A stretch of 64,000 bases of DNA, taken from NCBI GenBank assembly GCA_033439765.1, contig JAULSN010000012.1, positions 806,001-870,000 of the forward strand. Direction: 5' to 3'. Within the stretch, counting starts at the first letter, position 1, and each line of letters starts with the position of its first letter. The DNA comes from Lasiosphaeria ovina (taxonomy: Eukaryota > Ascomycota > Sordariomycetes > Sordariales > Lasiosphaeriaceae). Both the position numbers and the translations under genes were made by a program. Below are positions 32,417-43,374 of the stretch, piece after piece. Below the pieces are notes generated by a model. It was given only the letters and a program-made list of their open reading frames with translations. It searched no databases and had not been told where the DNA came from.

Positions 32417-32452
32417 CAGCCGTGCACAGACCCATCTGGTTGTGTATTTAAA
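32417..32452 (+). promoter_or_regulatory. snRNA-type promoter: upstream element plus TATA
   Basis: CAGCCGTGCA (32417-32426) is followed by a CTGGTT word and TATTTAAA at 32445. The same elements with the identical 28-bp offset precede the U6 gene at 34282-34316. This supports a shared small-RNA promoter. Confidence 0.65.
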
Positions 32453-32501
32453 CAGCCTCTTTGGTCTGACACTTGCTCCTCTTTTTCTTTTCTTTCCTCA
32501 C

Positions 32502-32651
32502 AACTCCAAGTCGTCCACCGGGTGCTCAAGATGACCTGTGTGGGACGCGGGAATCGCCTGCATTGCACTCCGCGGTTGCGATCCCGTGGCTGGTTCTCTA
32601 CGGGGGCCAGAGGCTTTAATTTTTGATAACCCCCCATCTCAATCTTTTTTT
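32502..32651 (+). ncRNA. Candidate U1-like snRNA
   Basis: The 5' end is placed 57 bp after TATA by analogy with U6. Stem-loop I is 32515-32543, with loop GCTCAAGATG, close to the U1-70K loop consensus GATCANGAAG. Stem-loop II is 32546-32588, an 11-bp stem with the exact U1A-binding loop ATTGCACTCC at 32562-32571. A third small hairpin (TGGC ... GCCA) follows, then an Sm-like site ATTTTTG (32619-32625) and a T run at 32644-32651. The normal 5' ACTTACCTG that pairs with 5' splice sites is not found, and no stem-loop IV is obvious. It could be a diverged U1, a U1 pseudogene or a variant snRNA. Confidence 0.55.
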
Positions 32652-34281
32652 CACTGTGTGCTTCGCTTTAGTGAGGCCATGAAGAAGAAACTTGCCTTTG
32701 GGCTTGGTGTTTTGACCACCCATCTCTTCGCTCTGGTGTTGCTGCCCTGCCCATACGCGTAGCTCGTTTACTGTCTTCCCGCTTATGTTGCTAGGAGCGA
32801 TGGCTCTATCTGATGTATCTACGGTACTACGCAATGGTTTGGGGTGTTTCTTCTGGTGTCTTTCTCTCGATGTCGGTAGGGCCGCGTTGCTGTTGGCAAT
32901 GTAGCTCTGTAACATCGCGAAGGCGCCCTTTTTCTGTGCTAGGCTAGATCCCTGGCAATAGAAAACGCATTCACATTGGTAATGGACTGGAATCAATGAT
33001 GATCACGTTGCCGTGACCAGCTACTGTACTTGCTGGCTTTGTGGTAGCATTTTAATCCAGTGCTTCAGTTCCGTCCAAGGCAAGCATCCCACCAGGCGAA
33101 GTAGTGGGGCGTCCAGCCTTGTTTACGCGTTGCGATGCCACCAGCTCACAATTTTTAAAACGAACATCAGCTGCCGCTTATGGGAAGCCGTCTCCCGAGG
33201 AAATCTGCAACCTGCAGCCTTTTTGCCGCTACCAGATCATCTCAACGACCTCACGTCCCTTGCTCGGTGTCGAGAGTCATTTCTTAGCGGAGATCCTTGC
33301 GAGCCAAACCAATCCGAACCCGCCCCATTCTCCGAGGATCTCCAGGCAAGCTACCAAAGGAAGACGCGTGAACGCAAACCTTTTCTTGTTTGTTTGAAGC
33401 TAGCTGACCTCTTAGTTTTCCATCTGTAGTTACTAAAATCCTTTCGTGCCTCAGAAACGGAGCTTGCTTTTCAGGCTTTTCGAATAACCCTCCTCTCCTC
33501 CCGAACGCCGAATCGTTACGAATCAAGATCGCCATGTCCAACCAAGTGCAGCAGCCTGTAAAAATAGACAGGACGACCAAACGGATACAAGGGTTGGGCT
33601 CGGCACGTGAAAACAGGATACAATCGTGGCTGAGGCACGGAACGTTTGGGTGTTCCGAAGCTAGCCAGCATCAGGGCACGGTGGAGGGAGCGCGAGGATG
33701 GCGAAGTGATCAGGCTTTTCTATTGAAGACATCTCGATACACGGGCAGGACAGTCACAAATTTCACGGGGGCCAGAGGATCGCAGAAGATGATATTTCCG
33801 ACGAGCCACGTGGCCATGGAATAGAGAAGGAAAGGTGATAGCCTAGGCAAGTTGGAGAAAGACGCGAAAGATGTGGAAGACACTGACACAGCTAGGGAGA
33901 TCGAAAGCTTGACACGGTGGCTTCATGAGAGTAAAATAGTTCACAAATAAGACCTCCTCGGTCCTTGTAGTACGACGGCTTAAATGGCAGGGAAAAACAC
34001 CGCTGTGACGATGACAAACTACCGAGTGTGAGGCGTGTGAACAGCAGGCATAAACAACATCCTATGCCAGCTAATTACTCGCAAGGCACACCGCCTGGTC
34101 CTGACTCCTGAGCAGGGTGCAGCACCCCGCACCCCAGGCAAGGGCACGCCTGGCATGGAAAGGTGTGGCATGGCGTGGAAGAGAAAGGGAAGCATGACGT
34201 CTTCGCTCTGGCCGCCTGGCCGCCCTCCTCCTCTCAGGGGTGACCCACCCTTCGCTCCTGGTGTGGAACCCTCAATTTTTG
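32652..34281. other. Spacer between the two small-RNA loci
   Basis: No supported gene. The plus frame at 33534-33824 (MSNQVQQPVKIDRTTK) and the overlapping frames at 33013-33429 have no domain and no exon structure. Confidence 0.5.
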
Positions 34282-34316
34282 CAGCCGTGCATGGACCAAC
34301 CTGGTTATCTATAAAA
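34282..34316 (+). promoter_or_regulatory. U6 promoter: upstream element plus TATA
   Basis: CAGCCGTGCA (34282-34291), CTGGTT and TATAAAA (34310-34316) lie 57 bp before the U6 5' end. The same arrangement precedes the U1-like locus. Confidence 0.7.
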
Positions 34317-34366
34317 CAAGCTGCCACCCCTCCGCTCAACTCTCCTTCCCTTTCTTTTTTTCTTCA

Positions 34367-34466
34367 GCCTTCGGGCATCTGGTCACACTGAAACAATACA
34401 GAGAAGATTAGCATGGCCCCTGCACTAAGGATGACACGCTATCAAAGAGAGCCTTTGAGATTTTTT
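34367..34466 (+). ncRNA. U6 spliceosomal snRNA
   Basis: Catalytic snRNA of the spliceosome, transcribed by RNA polymerase III. The 5' stem-loop is GCC-TTCG-GGC. It is followed by the conserved block CTGGTCA...GAAACAATACAGAGA, where ACAGAGA pairs with the 5' splice site. AGATTAGCATGGCCCCTGC (the AGC triad and U4/U6 pairing region) and AAGGATGACACGC (internal stem-loop) follow. It ends in a T run at 34461-34469, a Pol III terminator. The whole core matches fungal U6, so I regard this as a true gene. No intron was seen in the ACAGAGA region. Confidence 0.95.
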
Positions 34467-37400
34467 TTTCACTGTAATCATGGCTTCCGAGTCATGGTAT
34501 GGAGAAGAGAAACTTGTTTTGCCATTTGATTTGCCTTGGTTGTGCTCGCGTTCGTGTTCGTGAGTGTGCTTGAAGGCTGTGAGTACCGGCGTGTCCTGTC
34601 TTGGCTTTGGTTGCTGTGTCAGTCGCCCTGTTGACGCGGGCGCCTGCCCAAGGGCGAGGCAGAGGCCGTGTTCAGACACGCTCCCAGCACTGAAGAGCGC
34701 ACGCTGAGGCAGACGTCGTGGTTCGGAGCTGGCATTCTCCATTTCGTAGCACTTTCGAAAGAATCTAGCTAGACATACAGGACGGCAGCAGCTCCAGGGC
34801 TGGCGAGTCTCGCGTCGGATCACTTGGCAGCTTTCTTGTCGCTGGCGTTGGTGACTTGATACCCTGCTGGACGCGCCTTTGCAGACAGCCACGCGGCAGT
34901 GCCTGGGTCCGCGGCGATACGAGCTCAAACTGGTGTTCTTTCTATGATTGCCTCGTACTTCTACGATCTCCGTACATTTATTTTCCCCCAGCTTGGCTAC
35001 GTCGTCTCGAACATTGAAACGTTGGGTGTTTTCCATCTTTCGTGCGGTACTTAGGGCGCTACATTCTGCCCTCCAGTGGAACCCACACTTTTCGTGAAAA
35101 TATGCGAGCACCACAGATCAACCCGCCCTATCTTTTGGAAGCAGTGCTGGTTTAGGACGATACCTCGGACAGAACCTCATCCAGATCGTCCTAGCGACCA
35201 AGAAATGCAACCAGCGAATCACCAAACGAGAAGCCCAGATGATTTCACCCGAACAGCCCAAAGCGGCCCCATTCCACGATTTTCAAGGCGAGGCAAGCCA
35301 TCCTGTCACTGCCCTGTCGCACCACTTCCGGTCTCGGCAAATGGCACAGAAGCTAACTTGAGCTTACTACAGAAAGCACCGGTCGCCCAGGACAAGATTT
35401 GGACGGCTCGACGCCATCTCCTCAGTCTATGGCTCCCTAATCATAACCTCCGACCAACTGAGAACTCACGAGATGGTAGGGCGGAATCGGAACTCCAAGT
35501 TCACCCCCATACCAAAAGATACCAATTGAAATCACCTCCCCATGGTCATGAAGCGAGGGTAATACTGCCTAGCAGCGGGCTTGGTCCGCTGGGTATGGAT
35601 CAAGAATACAAACTGTGCCGATGCAGCGGGGGAAGACCTAGAAAATGGAAGCGAGACGAGCGGGCACGAGGAGCCGGAGGGAATTGTTGCTGCTCCCGGC
35701 GAGAGCTTGGACAGACTTCCTAGCCAGGCCCAAAATCGTTGCAGAGAATATTTTCCGGCATTACAACCCTCAGAACCGCAAGCCCTTGCTTTTTCACGAT
35801 AAATCACATCACAGAGATCGCCGTTGCTTTGGGACTGGCTTCTCCCCATACTTCGAAATCGAGAAACATATATAAGCACGTAGGTGGACACCTCACCCTG
35901 ACACCTCACCCTTTGTTAATTACAACACAAAAATTGCTCCAGAGTGCATTTAGCTGACGGTTCAAATATATCTTTTTGCGAAGGTCTGGCAAAAAGCCAC
36001 GGCCCTACAACGGTCATAACTGCCAAGCTCGAGATGTGAGAGGTCTCGGTCGAGGAGAATAGCGCACCCGAGAAGTCAGAGTTGATGTCTGCATCGAGCA
36101 CAACAAAGAACAGCCCTAAAGAGCAGGCGGGAAACTCCGACTCTGTAATAAGGAAAGAACGAAAGATTGGGCCCTGGAGGCCGGGACTCGGGGAAGACGT
36201 TGCGGCTGCCGGAACAGGTGGCATCGCTAAATACGACTCAAACATGGGCGTGCTCCGTAGCCCACATCTATTACAACCAGACGGAAATGACCACAAAGCG
36301 GCGCTGCTTGCAGTCACGCACTGCTTGGCAGCTTGTGTTTGAACGAGTCCGCCGTCTGATAACTGGCACCACTTTGCCCGCCTGGACACAGCATTGGGAC
36401 CATGGCCTGCGGCAGTCAGATTTGGAGGTTCGCAGGGTGCCCAGGCTCGCACCACTAAAACGGCCGAGCTTGCAGCAAAAATGTCTGCCTCCAGTGGTGG
36501 AGGTCGAGTCCGTTCAGACCCTTTCTTCCATTCGGCTACTGCCTTATCGATACAAGGAACATCACAGCAGAACGACTCGGATTCGAAATGTGCGGCTCAG
36601 ACACTTCGGTGTCAGCAGTCTGAAGTTCAAAACAGGGTGCGAATGATTACTAACAGTCTGCTAATGCATGCTGGCAGTTAAGCTCGAAAAGGCTTGGCTG
36701 CCCCGTTTGCATAGGCGCTTGCCTCATGCAGCTGGATCATGGACATACGGTAAATTAATTATACGCATATTAATATCCGACCTTAGCTTTATTTATGTAA
36801 TTATCACCACCATTTCACTTCCAGGGTTCGTTATATTGGTCTTCGTGGTGGCCTCCTATTCCCATATTGAGATCGATAGGAGAGCGTCATAGCGTCTTCT
36901 TGTCTGTTTCTCACAATGACTTTCTTGCCCTCAACTTACAAACGCGGCAAAACAAACACCCGAGCACTAACCAAGGCCGGGTACACCATCTAAGACAAGG
37001 TGAAATGTCAGAGGTGAAAGACTTTTATAGGGGAGCGACTCAGACTGCTATAACTAGTTGTATGGTTTTTCGAGATAACGACTCCTGCTACTTTTGCATT
37101 TATTTATTTGTTATATTGTGGAAAGCGATAATTTCGATTCAAGGAACTGAAAAGCCCCGAACACGCTACGGCACCGGCTCCTAGTCAGTGACTATTGTTG
37201 AAACGTGCTGTCAAACAACGCTGTCAAACAATGAAGTTATTGGGACTCGAAAGGCCGGTTTGGACCGCCATAATAATCGGACTAAGGCTGAAACCTTGGC
37301 CCTTGCCTGCAACACCTCCTTTTTGGCACTCTTCGTACAGGCCATTCATCCCTGAGTTATTTGGGTGGCCCCACGTGGTGCTGCGTGGCTCGTTTGTGGT

Positions 37401-37687
37401 ACTGGGTAGCGGAGTTATCGAAACAGTTCGTTGTTTCGGCCTGGCTCGCCACTCCAAAGACGTTAATAAATAGCAAAACCATTCTGTTCCGCAACAGACC
37501 AAACCTTCTGGATGGACCAGTGTCCTCCACCCTGCTATTCATCAATATTCTTCTTCCCCGAGTAATTAGGTTGCCAGGAGAAGCAAGCTGTCGACTACGG
37601 ATCGGCTACACCCCAACCATATCCTATACACCCGAGCGTAAGAACGCATCAACGATAGACAAACTCACCAGCTGTCGTCTGCCCAGC
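34467..37687. other. 3.2-kb spacer, no gene seen
   Basis: Frames of 150-230 codons occur on both strands (34425-35114 minus, 35076-35723 plus, 35916-36455 minus). They overlap each other, lack recognised motifs or hydrophobic pattern, and have no splice logic. A decayed gene is possible around 35.1-35.9 kb. The last 200 bases are the acyltransferase promoter. Confidence 0.45.
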
Positions 37688-39259
37688 ATGACGGAGCCCG
37701 TCTTGAAAGCGATGCCCCTGACGGCGCTCGACCACACAGCTCCCCAGGGCTACATTACCCTGATTCTCGGCTTCCCATTTTCCAGCACAGGACATGACGA
37801 CACTAATGCTATGAACCATGTGTACGAACGACTGAGACAGGCTTTCCGCCGCTGGCCCTTTCTTGCCGGCTACCTAGTCGGTAACAACAAGTTCAGCACA
37901 ACTGGGCTAGCTTGCTCGGTAGACGATGGGGATGTATATGTTGCATGGGGACTGGTAGTCGAGGGGCAAAACCTCCGTTTGTCGCCCGACCAGTTTCAGT
38001 GGAACTTCCAAGACCTCCTGAAGCACGGCTGCCCTCCATCGGCATTCGAACAAGAGCTGCTCTGTTTCATACCGAAGGAGGACCTGAGACCCGTTACTCT
38101 GAAGATCTCGTTCATCAACGGCGGCCTGCTCCTCGGCTTTGCCTTCCACCACGGATTCATGGACGGCACCGCAGTCGCCCAGTTCCTCGAGTACTTTGCC
38201 AGCACCGAAACCCAAGCCCGCGTCGACGACTCCTCCCTGAGCAGCATGCGCTCCCACAGAGCCGCCTTCACGCAGACCATCAACAGCCTGGCCCAGACCA
38301 CCGACATCAGCGCTGGCGCCATGCCCGAATACGACTTCGACCTCAGCCGGCCCGTCAACCAGCCCTCCCCGACCGCGCCGCCAGCCGAAGGCCGTATCCT
38401 CACGCTCGCGGCGCCCACGGTCCGCGCCCTACACGCCCAGGCCGTTGCCCACCTGCGCAGCTACCACAACAACCCCCGCCTCTTCGTCACCATCCCGGAC
38501 GTGCTCTGTGGCATGGCGTGGGTGCACGTCACGCGCGCGCGGCTGCACCGGCTCGACACGACAACCACGACGCGCTTCGCCACGGCCGTCAACATCCGCC
38601 GCAAGGTGCCCGGCGACATTCCCGGCGGCTACATGGGCAACATGTGGGTGCGGGTGCTCACGAGCGCTTCTGTCAGAGACCTCGTCGACATCGCCCTGCC
38701 ACCGCCACCGCCAGCAGCAGCAACACCCGCCGAGCCGCGACCGCGAACCCCGTTCGCCAAGGCCGCGACGCACGCGCACTACGCCAACGCGGCGTGGCGC
38801 ATCCGGCAGGCCATCTCTGCGCTCGACGACGACAATAGCACGACCCTGGCGCGCCACCTCGCCGTGGCGGCGCTGTCGACGGACGCGGCAGCCGCCAACT
38901 CCAAGAGCGCCACGTCGTGCTACGGCGCCGCAGCGCTCGCGCCGCGCGAGGTCGACCAGGCGCTGCGCCGCGCCATCGACCGCGCGCACACGGGGCTCGA
39001 CGCGTCCGTGTGGCTGGGCCTGGGCGCTGGCCTGGCGTACGGCATTCCTGGGACGGGGCCTGAGGGAACGCCGGCGTTCGTGCGCAAGCCGTATTCTGCG
39101 AATGATGGCGCCATGAACCTCATGCCGCGCGCCGGCGGGTCGCAGGGCGGTGCGGATTGGGAGGTCCTGCTCGCGCTGCGGGCGGATGATATGGCGGCGC
39201 TGTGTGCGCTGGATGAGATGGGTGCGTGGCTGTGCAGGCCGCCGACGCAGGGGCTTTGA
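37688..39259 (+). CDS. BAHD-type / trichothecene 3-O-acetyltransferase-like acyltransferase, 523 aa
   Basis: CoA-dependent acyltransferase that would acylate an alcohol or amine, commonly in secondary metabolism. The start at 37688 gives MTEPVLKAMPLTALDH, matching the family N-terminus; the frame is open further upstream. The catalytic HHxxxD motif is present as HHGFMDG (near 38150). The middle has LFVTIPDVLCGMAWVHVTRARL and NIRRKVPGDIPGGYMGNM. The end has FVRKPYSANDGAMNLMPR, the C-terminal block of fungal members in place of plant DFGWG. A possible 78-bp intron (37881 GTAACA to TAG 37958) would remove a poorly conserved stretch and keep the frame, giving 497 aa. No secondary-metabolite backbone gene lies nearby. 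Confidence 0.88.
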   Translation: MTEPVLKAMPLTALDHTAPQGYITLILGFPFSSTGHDDTNAMNHVYERLRQAFRRWPFLAGYLVGNNKFSTTGLACSVDDGDVYVAWGLVVEGQNLRLSPDQFQWNFQDLLKHGCPPSAFEQELLCFIPKEDLRPVTLKISFINGGLLLGFAFHHGFMDGTAVAQFLEYFASTETQARVDDSSLSSMRSHRAAFTQTINSLAQTTDISAGAMPEYDFDLSRPVNQPSPTAPPAEGRILTLAAPTVRALHAQAVAHLRSYHNNPRLFVTIPDVLCGMAWVHVTRARLHRLDTTTTTRFATAVNIRRKVPGDIPGGYMGNMWVRVLTSASVRDLVDIALPPPPPAAATPAEPRPRTPFAKAATHAHYANAAWRIRQAISALDDDNSTTLARHLAVAALSTDAAAANSKSATSCYGAAALAPREVDQALRRAIDRAHTGLDASVWLGLGAGLAYGIPGTGPEGTPAFVRKPYSANDGAMNLMPRAGGSQGGADWEVLLALRADDMAALCALDEMGAWLCRPPTQGL

Positions 39260-39915
39260 AGCTTTGATGGGGGTGGAGGTCGACCTTGTGCGGAAAAGGG
39301 GTCTCGTAATTATGAGGCTTGAACAGGATGGGGTTTTGGAACCGAGAGCGGTTGATGAACTTGGAGTTCAAATTTTGGCGTATGCGTCAAGGATATCTTG
39401 ATAGACAAGAAATAGAGTCCGACGAGCCCGAGTTCGTGGCAGAGTTTGACATAATGCGTGACATTGAGGAACTATTTGTTCGTTTGTGGATCTACAAAAA
39501 ACATTGCGATCTTGGGGGTCGCATGAGTTTCCTTCATAATGGAAGACGACCGGATTTTTAATTTGTGAAGCCGTTCTAATCAATCCACGTATCAACGAGC
39601 TAAAGCCCAGGAGAATGTCTTATCGAGTACGAATCGAGGGACTGCAAAGACAGGATGGTCGTTGAAAGATATCCCTTCTCTATCAGATATAGAATGATTT
39701 GACAATTAATGCGTTATAAGATAACAGTAACAAAGTCTCACCTCCTCCTTCCCCGTGTCTTACAACAACTCGCACCCCTCCACCAATCCTGCGAAACCCG
39801 AAGGACCCGGCGGGCTGCCACTTGTCCAATTCTCCCCGTGTCCCATCCCCTCCGCCTCCACCAGAGACTTGCCAAACCGAAGGAGCGGAAGCCGCCGGTT
39901 CAAAGTTGCTGAACT
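39260..39915. other. Intergenic, no gene seen
   Basis: 3' region of the acyltransferase and AT-rich spacer up to the Yra1-like relic. Short frames only. Confidence 0.55.
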
Positions 39916-40191
39916 CTACGTGAACGCACCGCCAAGCTGTATTGTCGGCAGCAGCGGCGCGGCGCAATAGTCGGCCATCTCCGAGTCGAGTTCCTCAGTC
40001 GTCTTCTTGGCGGGACGACCATTGCGGCCGCCGCGTCCGCGAGTTCCCTTCTTTCCGACGCCTCGAGTGGCACCGGCGGCGCCCTTGGCAGCACCTGCGC
40101 CGTGGTTGATATTTGCGGCCGACTTCGGTTGCCGAAAAGCCGAGTGACTAGCCCGGGCAACTGCCTTACCTATGTGGCCCCGCGAGGGGAC

Positions 40192-40819
40192 GTGTCGGGT
40201 ACAATGCCCCGACACACCCACCCCGCGGTGCCTAGACGTGGGACGGCGACTGGTGGTTCTCGTTCTGTAGAGCCGGTTGACTGCCTAGCTGGTCTCCGGG
40301 AGCCGACTGGTCCCCCTGACTACACCTCGGGAGTGGCCCGTGGAACAGCCTGCGGAACAACCTCGTCATCTGCCGGAAAACAGCAGCTGCTGCATAGCCA
40401 TTTATACCATGATTGGCTGGCCCAGGAAACTTCTCAGAAACAACATATTCCAGAATGTAGCCAAAATGAGTCCAAAATGCGCCTTCAACCGTGATGTATT
40501 GATTGATGTCAGGAAGAAGAGAGGGCCGGTCCGGGGACCTCCGTTGACCCTGTGGAAAAGGTGGTTTAATTACAGTGGCCTGTGCGGGCCCTGCCCTGAA
40601 CCACACCCGATTTGGTATGGTCTTTCTGGCCCTTGTGCGGCCCCGCGGGGGGGATATGTCTGGTACAATGCCCAGACACACCCACCCCACGGTGATCTTC
40701 CCAAATCTCGCGTCCCCCCGGCAGAACGCCGCTTGCATACAGGTTGACTGACTGGCCCGGGCAACTGGCTTGTGTGTGCGGCACCGCTAGGGGACGTGTC
40801 TGGGACTATGCCCAGACAC
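40192..40819. repeat. Three dispersed 24-nt hairpins in related ~100-bp units
   Basis: Hairpins at 40192-40215, 40656-40679 and 40796-40819 share GTGTC-GG ... CC-GACAC arms around an ACAATG or ACTATG loop. They lie in longer similar sequence (GGGGACGTGTC before, ACACYCACCCC after). Arm position 6 is G-C in the first and T-A in the third, so pairing is preserved. Confidence 0.7.
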
Positions 40820-41355
40820 ACTTACCCCACAGCGCCTACTCGTGAACGCCGGTCGTAGCTGGGACAGGCGACTGAGAGGCTTTGGCTGAGGAATCAGCTC
40901 AGCCGGCGCAACAACAACCTCCACCCGTGTGCCGTTGGTTAGCTAGGATTCTATGTAAACTTGGACAACTTACAATACATACCTTGACGGGGCGGTTGTC
41001 AATGCCCCACGCCATGCCAGGTGGGTCCTGCGAGATCACAGAAGCCGGCACGAGGAATCAGCTCAGCAGGGGCAACGACTACCTCAACCTAAATATTTAG
41101 AGTCAGCATGTTTGCTCCGTCAAACTAGACAAAAGATGCAATGGAAACATACCTTGACGGTGCGATTGTCACCATCCCCGACGACGCCGAAGAGCCGCCG
41201 ATTGGTCCAGTAGCTTCTCAAGCACGGCTTGCTCTCCGTCTGTCGATGAGAAGGCCGTTGACCTTCGAAAATGCCTTGCTAGCTCCGTCCCCCCCAATCT
41301 TGTATTCGGGGATAAGACCCCGGTGTGGGTATGTTTCAACCCACACGTTCTGGTC

Positions 41356-41400
41356 TCCAGTCCAGAATCTGGCGCGACCGGCGGCGGGAAGGCAGTCGAG
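41356..41400 (+). repeat. Segment duplicated at 46.6 kb
   Basis: TCCAGTCCAGAATCTGGCGC and the following GACCGGCGGCGGGAAGGCAG recur at 46636-46676 with one mismatch. A looser match continues downstream, and a shared GAGATCAC-GAAGCCGG word lies nearby in both places. Confidence 0.8.
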
Positions 41401-41795
41401 AGGAAGAGGAAAGCGACCGTCTGCCGCCGGGTTGCTGGTGCTCCCAAAAGATTGCCACCCTGAGCGAGAGGAGGGAGAGTTGGTGTAAGTGCAGCCGGCG
41501 AGCTGGTCGATGACCCAAGTCTAGATCTGTGGTATGCTTGCTGATCTCAAAGCCTGTAGAATAGCGAGTGGCGGAAAAGACTCGCTTGGTGTTAGAGCGG
41601 CAAATGCCAGGATGTCACGCTGCCCATGATGTATCTGCAGATATGTAATTAGTCAATCATGTGTCTGGTAGAACTTCCATAATGGACTAGAATCTTACCT
41701 CGATCCGTTGCTTGGCGAACCCACGGTCCAGTGATGATTTCATCGAGCTGAACAAGGCGATCGAGTGTGGTCCTCAAGAAGTAAATCCTCTCTCT

Positions 41796-43374
41796 CTGCC
41801 TTCCACGCCTCCGCTGCTTTCTCAGAATCTCCATGTTTGGACCGCAGACGCGATGGACCGCGAGTGTAGACTTGGCAGGCGGTGGAACGTCTCTTGAAGA
41901 AAGAGGCAGGGTTCGAGAAGCAAAATTGCCATGGAGCAGATCGTGAAACCGATCGTCGTTAAAGAACTGACGAATTTGTGAGACAGTGCGACAGTGGAGG
42001 TGAAGAGGGCTAGAACCTACTGCTCTCTTTGTCAACCCAGCAGAGCGGGAAAGTACTTCTCTCCGTGCGGTGGAATAATGATCAATCTGCCGTGGTGTTT
42101 TGAAGAAACCAAACCGCCGCTGGTCTCCAGGATCACCAGTCGCCAGAGGGACGAAAGGACGTACTCTGCAGCGAGGGGCACGTCCCGCGGAATCCAAATC
42201 GCCGATGAGACTTGTGTGGCAAGAGAATGGACGACAGTGCTCAGCAGCGGGGGAATCAATAGGGAGCGTGTGAGGGCAGTTTGAGGGCAGTTTGAGGATT
42301 GGTGCTGGGGCTTTGGCAGGCGGCTGGAAGCTTTTGTTTGTGGATTCGGAAACACAGTTGTTTGGAGGCGGAGTGCGAGGCAACTACCGCGTGCAGCTCA
42401 TAGTGGAATGAATAGGGAGAGTGTGAAAGTGCAGGTCCTCAGAGCGCCAAAGCTGGAAGAGAAGAATTTGACGATGTTTGAAATCAGGAGGCGGAGAGTG
42501 AGGAATTGATGGTTTGTGGTGATGCGAAAGGATAAAGTTTTGGCAGGAAGGGTCTCGCGAAATAATTTAGAAAAGTAGTCGCGTAGGTGTGCACCGAGTG
42601 TATGTTGGTCCCTGCTGTGGGGCCGCATCTCTTATCGTGCAAGCACGGAGAAAAGGAGAGTCCAAGTCGTCGTGCCGGAGCCCAGGAAGTACCTTGGCCG
42701 CCCTAGCTCCGCGGTATCGATACATGATTTTACGGGCGATAGGCTACATCCTGTGGCCTGCTTCGGTACAGGATACCAAGATGGAGATCAATTTTCCCAG
42801 GAGCCTCCAAAACGTAAACAGTGCAGCTGCACGGGTTTCCTGGGTGTTCACCCTGCTCCTTCGTCCGAACTCACAGCCTTGCCTTGGTACACTGGTGTTA
42901 TTCATGAACATCGAAACACATCAACAACACCGGTGCTGTTCACAGCTCAAATCAAATGTCCCAGCTACGCAGGTGGTTTACTACTTTACAATTCTACCGT
43001 AGCTGAACACTTGCAATGAAATCTTACCTTTGCACGTATCTATTTATTTGCGGCACTCCTCCCTCTCGGTCTTCCTCCGATTTCCGCAGCGACGCTCTCA
43101 GCAACCTCTTTCTTCCTCACAGCAAGCCTCCATTGCAACCAGGGCCGGCGATTTGCACACTCCTTTCAACATCGCTATCCATTATCATTACAAGCAAGCA
43201 CAAAGTGGCCTGCCGTAACTCTCTTGTTACGCGACGCGATTGCACATTCACTCTTCACGCCACCGTCTGTCGACATTCAACCACACCTGTCACCCTCGAC
43301 AAACAAAAGTCGTTCGTCATCACATCGGACCTTTGCAACCAAGCCTTTTCTCATTCTTCTCTCAACTATTCGAG
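41796..43374. other. Intergenic, no gene seen
   Basis: A minus frame runs across 42383-41796 into the Yra1-like relic without recognisable motifs. The final 350 bases are the C/T-rich leader of the acidic protein gene. Confidence 0.5.

Larger units (their letters stand above)
39916..41795 (-). pseudogene. Shattered Yra1/Mlo3 (ALYREF)-like mRNA-export gene with duplicated exon
   Basis: Pieces of a Yra1-type protein occur in the right order on minus. An N-terminal LDEIITG-VRQATDRG piece (41780-41700) is followed by an RRM piece GASKAFSKVNGLLIDRR (about 41300-41240). Then come DNRTVK plus EVVVAPAELIPRAG (41171-41050) and a second copy IDNRPVK plus EVVVAPAELIPQPK (41002-40889). The C-terminal tail QPKSAANINHG ... 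GRPAKKTTEELDSEMADY lies at 40125-39955. The EELDSEMADY ending is characteristic of the family. Missing links, frame breaks and about 700 bp of foreign repeats between the last two pieces argue against function. The N-terminal assignment is the weakest. Confidence 0.55.

Noticed and set aside
33534..33824. Frame starting MSNQVQQPVKI, faintly like a ribosomal protein S28 N-terminus
   Set aside because: Similarity ends after about ten residues and the VTRVLGRTGSRGG core is absent.
34425..35114. 229-codon minus frame
   Set aside because: Overlaps the U6 gene, has no domain or hydrophobic pattern, and its composition is that of spacer.
35076..35723. 215-codon plus frame
   Set aside because: No motif and no splice logic. 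It may be a decayed gene but cannot be supported.
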